64,000 nt of DNA, taken from NCBI RefSeq assembly GCF_048773025.1, contig NC_133551.1, forward strand, positions 35,604,501 through 35,668,500, given 5' to 3'. Made by a program: the position numbers and the translations under genes. Positions 53,595-64,000 of this stretch are shown here, piece by piece. The notes beneath the pieces were generated by a model. It did no database searches, had not been told where the DNA came from, and worked only from the letters and a program-made list of their open reading frames with translations. Within the stretch, counting starts at the first letter, position 1. Each line of letters opens with the position of its first letter. This DNA is from Camelus bactrianus. Taxonomy: Eukaryota; Chordata; Mammalia; Artiodactyla; Camelidae.

Positions 53595-54989
53595 AAACAA
53601 AGTAACACTGTGCTTGGCATATGATAAAGTGTAGTTGTAATCCTGTTACAGTTTTCAGACAAGCCTCCAGTTTTTTCTGTACCTTTTTTTAATAGGCTAT
53701 GTGATCTTTTCCTTACTGGGTTCACAGAACAGTATACTTTCCTCCCTACTGACCACAGGATCCTTATAAATCCTTTTGTGAGGCTGCCCCTTTGTGAACC
53801 CCCCAGGACACTATCACTGGTCCAGGTGAGCAGCGCCCTCTGGAGGTGGGCCATGTACAGCCATATGTGTGACCTGCTCCTTAGCTGGGCACGTGGTAGA
53901 TTTTTGTCATCTGACACCTGCTCATCTCTTCAGTCACATCTCTTAGTATTTCTCCTGCCAAACTCTTGATCTTCTATCAATACCCGACAGTCCAGGTCCT
54001 TTATCATCTTTCTATCTTTATACAGTTTTCTGTAAGTAATGTCTAATTACACCTGGCAGCCCCTGCTTAAGTGCCAAACCTTCCATGACATTTTTTTGGA
54101 CTCCCTCAGCCAATTAGTTGATCCCTCCTCCATTCTCTGAGAATTTTATTCCAAAGTTTCAATTTCCTGTTTCCATGTAATCTCCCAATTATACTGAGCT
54201 CTTCAGGATGGATTGCAACTTGCTCACGTAGGCTCACTACCTAACAGTTTCAGTGCATAGTAGATACTTGGTAAATGCTTGTTGAACCCATTTGGGGCAA
54301 GGTTGTGGGGAACAGCCAAGTGACTAGGGCAGAGCAGACAGGTTTATGCTGCAATGTGTCATAGATTCTCTGCTGCCATGCAGAAGGCCTTTTAGACTTC
54401 ACCCTCTGGAAAATGTGGAATTCCAAGACTATTTGCTCAGGCCCCTTCTACTTGCAAAAATCTGACTTGTGGAGGGAACAACTTCTGAAATGGCAAAGTA
54501 AGGACGTTTGAAAATCCACTCTTCCATAAAAACACAGAGAAAACTCACAAATATTGTCAAAATCAACATTTCCAGAATCCTGGACAGTAACCAGAGACCA
54601 TGCATCCTTTGCACATGTTGAAAACAAAGTCTTGGAACAATCTTAGATTTTGTTTAAGGAAAAATAAAATAAAACAAAGAGCTGAATCTCAGTAAGAACA
54701 GTGAGGTCTAAGGCATTTAACTTGCCCTGCTTCGGTTTTCCTCTCCCCAGCTCTGCAGCCTCTTTGAAAAGCAACAGCCTACAAACTATGGTAGCTGAGA
54801 ACATCAAGCACCAACTAGCCCCTGGAGAGAGCGCCCCAAAGGCCCAGTGCCCAGACAATGGTTATTATTTGCTCTATCTTGCAGCTTTCTGGAAAGCCCG
54901 TCTCTCAGAACTTGTCTTTATTTATCCTGACTCCAAGTTCAGTTTGTGTGAACCACACTACAAGGCATTTGTTCAACAAACACATTTTG

Positions 54990-55725
54990 ACTGTGTTGTT
55001 TTTGTTGTTGTTGAGTTGTATGAGTTCCTTATATATTCTGGATGCTTAGCCCTCTATCAGATATATATATCTGTTTTGCAAATGTTCTCTCCCCTTCCAT
55101 AGTGTGCTTTTTTACTCTGTTGATTGTTCCCTTTGCTGTGAAAAAGCTTCTTGGTTTGATATAGTCCCATTTGTCTATTTTTGCTTTTGTTGCCTGTGCG
55201 TTTGGTGTCAAGACTGAAAAGTTTTTGCTAAGGCCAATACTAAGAACAGTTTCCCTGTGTTTTCCTCTAGTATTTCTACAGCTATGGGTATTACATTTAA
55301 ATCTTTAATTTATTTTGAGTTGATTTTAGTATATGGTATGAAATAAGGGTTCAGTTTTATTCTTTGGCATGTGGATATCCAATTTTTCCAACATCATTTA
55401 CTGAAGAGACTGTCCTTTCCCCATTGTGTGTTCTTGGTTCTCTTGTTGAAAATCAATTGACCATAAATGTGTGGGTTTATTTCTGGGCTTTCTATTCTGT
55501 TCCATTTCTATTCTGTTGTTGATTCATCTGTTTTGATTGCTATTGTAATCAGTAATATACTGTTTTGATCACTATAACTTTATAATATAATTTGAAATCA
55601 GGAGGTGTGATGCCTCTAGTTTTGTTCTTTTTGCCCAAGATTGCTCTGGCAATTCAGGGTCTTTTGTGCTTCCATATGAATTTTAGGATTTTTTTCTATT
55701 TCTGTAAAAAAAAAAATGCCATTGG
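54990..55725 (-). mobile_element. Old L1, antisense, left part
   Basis: Phrases TTGTATGAGTTCCTTATATATTCTGG and CAATTTTTCCAACATCATTTACTGAAGAGACTG come from antisense L1 ORF2 of an older subfamily. It is interrupted at 55,725 by a younger L1 and resumes at 61,784. Confidence 0.85.
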
Positions 55726-55978
55726 ATTGTTTTGTTTGGGTAAACCAAGTTTGTTCTAGGAAGAGCAACTCATTGAGAGATAAAACCATTTTAAATTTTA
55801 TGTACTGTTCATTGTTCCTAAGAACAGTTTAGAGCTTTTTAAACTTACATAGTTATCAAAGGACTATGTATCAACCACAGAATAAGAATCAACAGAATGC
55901 AGTAATCCAACCATAAAGGACAGTCAAATGTGCTGACACATATTCAAGAAATCAATCATCTAAGTTATGAATAATAAG
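55726..55978 (-). other. Non-L1-looking 3' piece of the nested L1
   Basis: About 250 bp between the target-site repeat and the first recognisable L1 3' UTR base. It lacks the usual L1 3' end and has no poly-T, only AACAAAACA-type A-rich sequence on the minus strand. It could be a 3' transduction or an internal rearrangement. Confidence 0.5.
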
Positions 55979-58900
55979 TAGTTCATTTGTGTCCTTTGTT
56001 TTAGATTCCACATATAAGTGATATCATGTGGCATTTTTCTTTCTCCTTCTGGCTTACTTCATTTAGAATGATTATGAATGGATCCATTCATGTTGCTGCA
56101 AATGGTGTTATTTTATTCATTTTGTGGCTGAATAGTATTCCATTGTATATATACACCACATCTTTAGCCAGTCATCTGTTGATGGACATTTGCGTTGTTT
56201 CCATGTCTTGGCTATTGTAAATAGTGCTGCTATGAACATTGGGGTGCATGTATCTTTTTTAATTATATTTTTTTCCAGGTATATGCCCAGGAGTGGGATT
56301 GCTGGATCATATGGTAAGTCTACTTTTAGTTTTTTAAGGAACCTCCATACTGTCCTCCATAGTGGCTGCACCAATTTAGATTCCCGCCAACAGTGTAGGA
56401 GGGTTCCTTTTTCTCAACATCCTCTCCAGCATTTATCATTTGTAAACTTTTTAATGATTGCCATTCTGACTGGTGTGAGGTGATATCTCATTGTTGTTTT
56501 GATTTGCATTTCTCTAACAATTAGTGATATTGAGCATTTTTTCATGAGGTTGTTGGCCATCCGTCTACTTGGGAGAGGTGTCCATTGAGGTCTTCTATCC
56601 ATTTTTTGACTAGGTTGCTTTTTTTATATATATTAAGGTGTATGAGCTGTTTGTGTACTTTGGAAATTAGTCCCTTGTCAGTTGCATCATTTGCAAATAT
56701 TTTCTTCCATTATGTAGATTGTCTTTTAGTTTTGTTGATGGCATCCTTAGCTGTGCAAAAGCTTTTAAGTTTAATTAGATCCCACTTGTTTATTTTTGCT
56801 TTTATTTCCATTACTCACAGAGCTGGTTCAAAAAATATATTGCTGTAATTTATGTCTAGGAGTGTTCTGCCTATGTTTTCCTCCAGGAGTTTTACAGTAT
56901 CTGGTCTTACACTTATATCTTTAATCCATTTTGAGTTTATTTTTGTATACAGTATTAGAGAATGTTCTAACTTCAAAGTTTTACAGGCAGCTGTCCAGTT
57001 TTCCCAGCACCACTTATTGAAGAGATTGTCTTTTCTCTATTGTATAATCTTGCCTCCTTTGTTGTAGATTAATTGACCACAAGTGCATGAATTTATTTGT
57101 GGACTTTCTATCCTGTTCCATTGATCTATGTGTCTGTTTTTGTGCCTGTAGTATACAGTCTTGATTACTGTAGCTTTGTAGTATAGTCTGAAGTCAGGGA
57201 GCATGATTTCCCCAGCTCCTTTTTCAAGATTGTTTTTGCTACTAGAGGTCTTTTGTGTTCTCATACAAATTTTAACTTTTTTTTGTTCCAGCTCTGTGAA
57301 AAATGGTGTTGGTAATTTTACAGAGATTGCATTGAATCTGTAATTGCCTTGGGTAGTATGGCCTTTTTAACAGTATTGATTCTTCCAAGCCAAGAACATC
57401 ATACATATTTCCATTTGTTTATGTCATTTTCCATTTCTTTCATCAGTGCCTTATAGTTTTTGGAGTACAAGCCTTTTGCCTCCTTGGGTAGGTTTATTCC
57501 TAGGTATTTTATTCTTTTTGGTGTGATAGTAAATGGTATTGTTTCCTTAATTTCCTTTTCTGCTATTTTGTTGTTAGTTTATAGAAATGCAATTGATTTC
57601 TGTATATTAATTTTGTATCCTGTAACTTTACCAAATTCACTGATGAGTTCTAGTAGTTTTCCGGTCACTTTTTATGGGTTTTCTATGTATAATATCATGT
57701 CATCTGCAAACAGTGACAGTTTTACTTCTTCATTTCCAATTTGGATTCCTTTTATTCCTTCTGATTGCTCTACTAGGATGTCCAGAACTGTATGTTGTGT
57801 AAAAGTGCTGAGAGTGGGCATCCTTGTCTTGTTCTAGATCTTACAGGAAATGCTTTCAGCCTTTCCCCATTAAGTATGATACTAACTGTGGGTTTGTCAT
57901 ATATAGCCTTTATTATGTTGAAATATGTTTCATCAATGCCCACTTTCTGGAGAGTTTTTATCATAAGCAGATATTGAACTTTATCAAAAGTTTTTTTCTG
58001 CATCTATTGAGATGATCATATGGTTTTTATTCTTCAGTTTGTTAATGTGGTGTATCACATTGATTTGTGAATATTGAAAAATTCTTACATCCCTGGGATA
58101 AATCCCACTTAATCATGGTGTACGAGCCTTTTAATGCATTGCTGGGGTTGATTTGCTCATATTTTTGTTGAGGATTTTTGCATCTATATTCAAAAGTGAT
58201 GTTGGCCTGTAATTTTCTTTTTTGTGTATAATACCTTTGTCTGGTTTTAGTATCAGGGTGATGATGGCCTCACAGAATGAGTTTGGGAGTGTTCCTTTCT
58301 CTGCAATTTTTAGAAGGGTAAGTGTTAACTCTTCTCTAAATGTTTGGTAGAATTCACCTGGGAAGCCATTAGTTCCTGGACTTTTGTTTGTTGGGAGTTT
58401 TTAAATTACTGATTCCATTTCAGTATTATAGGTCTATTCATATTGTCTATTTCTTCCTGGTTCAGTCTTGGCAAATTGTACCTTTCTAAGAAATTGTCCA
58501 TTTCTTCTATGTTGTCCTTTTTTCTTGGCATATAGTTGCTCATAGTAGCCCCTTAATGATCCCTTGTATTTCGGTGGTGTCAGTTGTTAGCTTCTTTTTC
58601 ATTTCTGATTTTATTAATTTGGGCCCTCTCCTTTTTCTTGATATGTCTGGCTAAAGGTTTATCAATTTTGTTTATCTTTTCAAATCTCTTATTTCCACTG
58701 ATCTTTTCTATTGATTTTTTTAGTCTCTATCTCATTTATTTCTGCTCTAATCTTTATGATTTCTTTCCTTTTACTAACTTTGGGGTTTGTTCTTCAGCTG
58801 CTTTAGGTATAAGATTAGATTGTTTACTTGAGATTTTTCTTGTTTCCTGAGGTAGGCTTGTATCGCTATAAACTTCCCTCTGAGAACTCCTTTTGCTGTG

Positions 58901-61661
58901 TCCCAGAGGTTTTGGATCATCGTGTTTTCATTTTCATTTGTCTCAATGTATTTTTGATTTCCTCTTTGATTTTTCCAGTGATCCATTGGTTGTTTAGTAA
59001 CATATTGTTTAGCTTCCACGTGTTTGCAGTTTTTGCAGTGGTCGGAAAAGATGCTAGGTACAATTTCAATTTTCTAAAATTTACTGAGACTAGTTTTTTG
59101 GGCCAGCATATGGTTGATTCTGGAGAATGTTCCATGTGCATTTGAGAAGAATGTGTATTCTGTTGCTTTTAGATGGAATGCTCTATAGATATCAATTAAG
59201 TCCATCAGGTCCAATATGTTATTTAGGGCCTGAATTTCCCTGTTGATCTTCTATCTGGATGATCTGTCATTGATGTAAGTGGGGTGTTAAGGTCCCCACT
59301 GTTATTGTGTTATTGTTGATTTCTCCTTTTGTCTGTCAGCAATTGCCTTATATATTGAGGTGCTCATATGTTGGGTGCATATATATTTACAGTTGTTATA
59401 TTCTCTTCTTGGTTTGATCCCTTAAGCATCATGTAGTGTCCTTCTTTGTCTCTTGTAACAGTCTTTACCTTAAAATTTATTTTGTCTAAGTATTTCTACT
59501 CCAGCTTTCTTTTGGTTTCCATTTGCATGGAATATCTTTTTCCATCCCCTTACTTTCAACCTGCGTGTGTCTCTAGCTCTGAAGTGCGTCTCTTGTAGAC
59601 AGTATTTATATGGATCTTGTTTTTGTATTCATTCAGCCAGTCTGTCTTTTGGTTGGAGCGTTTAATCCATTCACATTTAAGGTAATTATTGATACATATG
59701 TTCTTAGTGCCATTTTATTAATTGTTTTTGTAGGTCTTTTTTTCTCTTTTTGTTGTTTTTTTCTTGTGGTTTGATGGCTAGAGAAGTTTTTTTAACATTT
59801 GGTGTAAAGCTGGTTTGGTGGTGCTGAATTATTTTAATTTTTGTTTATCTGTGAAGCTTTTGATTTCTCCATCAAATCTGAATGAGAGCCTTGCTGGATA
59901 GAGTATTCTTGGTTATAAGTTTTTCCCATTCAATTCATCACTTTAAATACATCATGCCACTCCCTTTGGCCTGTAGAGTTTCTGCTGAAAAATCAGCTGA
60001 TAACCTTATGGGAGTTCCCTAGTATGTTATTTGTTGCTTTTCTCTTGCTGATTTTAATATTTTCTCTTTATCCTTAATTTTTTTCAATTTGATTTCTATG
60101 TGCTTTGGTGTGTTCCTCTTTGGGTTGATCCTGTGTGGTACTCTCTGTGCTTCCTGGACTTCGGTGACTGCTTCCTTTCCCAAGTTAGGGAAGTTTTCAG
60201 TTATTATCTCTTCAAAAATTTTCTCAGGTCCTTTCTCTCTCTTTTCTCTTTCTGGGACCCGTATAATGCAAATATTAGTACACTGCATGTTGTCCCAGAG
60301 TTCTATTAAACTATCCTCATTTCTTTTCTTTTTTCTGTTCTGCAGTAGTGATTTCTACTAATCTGTTTTCTAGCTCACTGATCTGTTCTTCTGCTCATTT
60401 AGTCTACTCTTGATTCCTTCTAGTGTGTTATTCATTTCAGTAATTTTATTTTTCAACTCTGGGTATTCTTTGTATTTCCCAACTCTTTGCTAAAAACTTC
60501 ACTCTGCATCTGTACTCTTGAGTTCTCTGAACATCTTCACCATCATTACTCAAAGCTCTTTCTAGGATAAATTGCTTTTCTAGGATAAATTGCTTACTTC
60601 CTCATCACTTATTTCTTCTTCTGGGATTTTATCTTGTGACTTGGCCTGGAAGATATTCCTCTGTAGCCTCATATTTTCTCTTTCTATTTGTATTTTTAGG
60701 TAGGTTAGTTACATTTCTCAACCTTGGAGAAGTGGCCTCTCTGGGAGACATCTTATGTGTCCCAGTAGTACACTCCTCTCTTGTCACCCAAGGGCCATGG
60801 TCTAGCCAGTCCCATTGTAGACTCTGGCCTTGTTTGTGGATTCATTCCACAGGCTTTGGGATTGTTTTCTTATTTATGGTATCTGTCTCTAGGTGGGTGA
60901 GACTAGACTAGAGACTTATGCAGGTTTCCTGGTGGGAGGAGTTGGTGCCTGCCCACTGCTGGGTGAAACTTGGTTCTGGACCTCTGGTGGGTAGGGCCAT
61001 GTATAGAGGCATTTGTGGATCAGGAAGTCTGCTTATGAGTGGGGCTATGTTCCCACCTAGTATGTTATTTGGCCTGAGGCTTCCCAGCCCTTAAGCCTAC
61101 AGGTTGTTTGGTGGGGCTAGGTCTTGGTGCTAATGATCCAAACAAGATGTAAGCCTCCAGGAAAGCTCATGTAGGTGAACACTCCTGAATGTCCACCATC
61201 AGCTTTTATGTCCCCTGGGTAAGCCACAGCCATCTCCTACATCCCCAGGAGACTTTCCAAAATCAGCAGGCAGATCTGGCCCAGGTTCCTATAAAATCAC
61301 TGCCTCTGCCCTTGGACCTGTTCCATGAGAGATTCTGTGTATGCTTCCCAAGAGAATGAAGCTCTGTTTCCCCAAGTCTTGTGGGGCTCCTGGAATTAAG
61401 TTCCACTGGCCTTCAAAACCAGATGTCCTGGGATAACCTCCTCCCAATGCCAGAAACCTGGGATGGGGAGCCTGACATGGGGCTCAGAACTTTCCACTCT
61501 TGTGGAAGGGCCTCAGTGACTTAATTATTCTTCAGCTTATGGGTCACCCACCCTGGGGGGTATGGGGCCCAATTATATCATGAGCACGCCTCTCCTACTG
61601 TCCTGCTGTGGTTCCCTCTTTAAGTTTCCAGTTGAAGAAGATCCTTTTTGCTAGGTTCCAG

Positions 61662-61683
61662 TCTTTTTTTTTTTTTTTTTTTT
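61662..61683. repeat. Poly-T tract in L1 5' UTR
   Basis: A run of 22 or so T within the antisense 5' UTR of the nested L1, near its end. Confidence 0.8.
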
Positions 61684-61783
61684 GATGGTTGTTTAGCAGT
61701 CAGTTGTAGTTTTGTTGTAGTTGTGAGGAGAGGTGAGCTTGTGGTCCTACTATTCCACCATCTGACTAGAAAATCACCATTGG

Positions 61784-64000
61784 GTTTTATAGGGATTACA
61801 TTGAATCTCTAGGTCACTTTGGGGAGTATGGACATTTTTACAATATTCTTTCAGTCCCTTAACATGAGATATCTTTCCAACTGCCTATGCCTTTTTAAAT
61901 TTCTTTATGCTTATAGTTTTTGGTGTGTAAGTATTTCACTTCTTTGTTGACTTAAATGTTTTATACTTTTTGTCGCTATTTTAAATGGGATTGTTAATTT
62001 CCTTTTTGAATAGTACATTATAAGTGTATAGAAATATCCATTTTTGTATGTCAGTTTTTATCCTGCAATTTTATTGACTTTGTTTATTAGGTCTAACAGT
62101 TTTATTTTTTGAGTCTTTAGTGTTTTCTATATATATGATCATGTAATCTGCAAAGAGATATAATTTTACTTCTTTTTTCCATTTTAAATTCTTTATCTTG
62201 TCTAATTGCTCTGGCTTGGGCAGTACTCTTTTGAATAGAAGTGGTGAGAGTGGGCATTTTTGTATTGTACTAGTTCTTAGAGGAAAAGCTTCCAGTCCCC
62301 CTTCTCCCTTGCATTAATTATGATGTTAGCCATGGTCTTTTCACATATGGTCTTTATTGAGTGGATGTGGGTTACTTATTTCGTTGAGCGTTTTTTCCAT
62401 GAATACATGTTGAAATTTATCAAATGCTTTTTCTGTATCTACTAAGATGATTTTGTGGTTTTTTATCTCTCATTCTATTAATGTGATGAATTATGTTGAT
62501 AGAGTTGTGTATTTTGAACCATTCTTGTATGGTTATAATCTTTTTAATGTGCTGCTGAAATTTGATTTACTAGTATTTTATTGAAGACATTTGCATATGT
62601 GTTTGTTAGAGATACTGACCTGCAGTTTTCTTGTAAAGTCTTTTTCGAATTTCGGTATCAAGGTGATTCTGGCCTCATAAAAACGTATTTGAAAGTGTTC
62701 CCTCTTCTATTTTTTGAAGAGTTTAAGAAGAACTGATGTTAATTCTTTTTGAATGTTTGATAAAATTCACCCATGAAGCCATCTAGCCCTGCGATTTTCT
62801 TTATGGAAAGGTTAATGATTATTGCTTCAATCTCCTTATTTGTTACTGATCTGTCAAGGCTTTTATTTTTTCTTGATTTGTTTTTGGTAGATTGTACGCT
62901 TCTGGAATTTATCCTCTTTTTTTTTTTTTTTTTTGAGTATCCAGTTTGTTGGCATATTATTCATAATAGTCCATTGTGATCATTTTTGTTTCTGAGGCAT
63001 CCATTATAAGTTTTGTCTTTCACTTCTGATTTTATTTGCCTCATCTTTTGTCTTAGTCTAAGTGCTGATTTTTTTACCTTTACCAAAAAAGAAACTCAAT
63101 TCTAAGTTTTGTTAAATTTTTTAAAAAATCATTCTTCTTTAAAAAATCATTCTGCTCTAATCTTTAGCTAACTTAGGACTTTTTCTAGTTCCTTGAGGGG
63201 TAAGATTAGGTTGTTTGATATCTTTATTTTTTTTAAGTAAGCATGTATCACAATAAATTTCCCTCTCAGTGCTGATTCTGTTGCATCCTATAAGTTATGT
63301 TGTGTTTTTATCTTAATTTATCTTGAGATATTTTAACTACTTTTTAAATTTCCTATTTGGCCCAATTGTTTAATAATAGGATGTTTCATTTCCACATATT
63401 TAAATTTTTCCCATTTTCTTGATGTTATTGATTTTGAGTTTTATTCTATTGTGGTTAAAAAAACATTGGTATGACACTTTGATCCTTTTATTAAGACTTC
63501 TTTTGTCTCCTAACATTTGATCTATCTTGGAGAATGTACTATGAGTGCTTGAGTAGAATGTGTATTCTTTTGCTGTTGAATGGAAAGTTCTGTATATGTC
63601 TGTTAGGTTCATTTGGTCTAAAGTATTGTTCAGGTCAGCTGTTTCTTTGTTGATTTTCTTTCTAGGTGTTCTATCCATTATTGAAAATGAGCTATTAAAG
63701 CCTCCTAATATTTTATTTCCATCAATTTCTCCTTTCAGATCTGTCAAGATTTGTTTCAAGTACTTAGGTGCTCTGATGTTGGGTGCATATGTATTGCACT
63801 AAATTGTTCTGTCTTCCTGTTGAATTGACCCTTTCATCATTACATGATGTCATTGTCTCTAGAGACAGTTTTTGAGTCAGTCTTTTTTGTTTGATATACA
63901 TATAGCCACTTCTGCTTTTTTTCAGTTGCCGTAAGAAAGGAGTATCTTATATTTCTAACATGCCTTTATTTTCTAGCCTGTCTTTTTTCTTGTAGATAGC
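61784..64000 (-). mobile_element. Old L1, antisense, right part (runs off the window)
   Basis: Resumes exactly where the left part stopped: TTTATAGGGATTACATTGAATCTCTAGGTCACTTTGGG. It continues through antisense RT and endonuclease regions; an antisense open stretch at 63,400-63,759 encodes ISxNRIKLKINN-like endonuclease C-terminal sequence. Several stops; it extends past the right edge. Confidence 0.85.

Larger units (their letters stand above)
36662..54970 (+). repeat. Tandem segmental duplication, copy B
   Basis: Second copy of the intron 8-exon 9-3' flank segment. It begins directly against a short antisense L1 at 35,818-36,661 and ends where an old antisense L1 begins near 54,990. It is expanded by an antisense L1 of about 7.8 kb (41,968-49,778) that carries two nested LTRs. 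Copy B keeps 37,933-39,801, which copy A lacks. Confidence 0.88.
55726..61769 (-). mobile_element. Younger L1 LINE, antisense, nearly complete, nested in an older L1
   Basis: Flanked by related direct repeats AAAATGCCATTGG (55,713-55,725) and AAAATCACCATTGG (61,770-61,783). Antisense order: odd 3' terminal piece (55,726-55,978), 3' UTR start, ORF2 (about 56,030-59,700), ORF1 (about 59,780-60,500), 5' UTR (60,700-61,769). A long APE-to-RT order is readable, for example [20 protein letters not shown] at 57,773-58,003, but stops and frameshifts occur throughout. Immobile. Confidence 0.85.

Overview
The window is mammalian nuclear DNA, most likely camelid (camel, llama or alpaca). The evidence is a split cytochrome P450 gene with GT-AG introns, dense L1 LINEs, MIR and L2 debris, and a tRNA-derived SINE at 32,187-32,340 whose body resembles the camelid tRNA-type SINEs. 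The species call is inference; the gene and repeat classes are read from the sequence.

The only functional-looking gene is a CYP2J (CYP2J2-like) cytochrome P450 on the + strand. Exons 2 to 9 lie between 10,941 and 27,837. All eight have consensus splice sites, compatible phases and no stops. Together they encode 432 residues, which with a 70-residue exon 1 gives 502, the length of human CYP2J2. Exon 1 (membrane anchor and start codon) was not found and should lie left of the window. The WxxxR, AGTETTS, ExxR and cysteine heme-ligand motifs are all present.

Layout: 305-7,507 is a long decayed sense L1 in the left flank or intron 1. 7,508-10,940 is the rest of intron 1. 10,941-27,837 is the gene body. 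A segment beginning in intron 8 (24,867) and running to about 35,093 was tandemly duplicated. The second copy is at 36,662 to about 54,970 and carries a second, broken exon 9 (40,613-40,790) with no other CYP exon. Later events separate the copies: an antisense L1 of about 7.8 kb in copy B (41,968-49,778), itself hit by two solo LTRs; a camelid-type SINE in copy A only; and a short L1 in copy A associated with loss of about 1.87 kb. 54,990-64,000 is antisense L1: an old L1 split by a younger, nearly complete one.

The most unusual signals are: (1) a 595-bp block just beyond the CYP2J 3' end that is about 99.5% identical between copies while its flanks are only about 83-90% identical, which looks like a gene-conversion tract; (2) the extra terminal exon with an intact acceptor and heme-ligand motif; (3) the copy-B L1, which starts exactly at an L1-endonuclease-type TTTT/A site still visible empty in copy A and ends in an inverted piece of intron 7. 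I found no novel coding system, CRISPR array or RNA gene.
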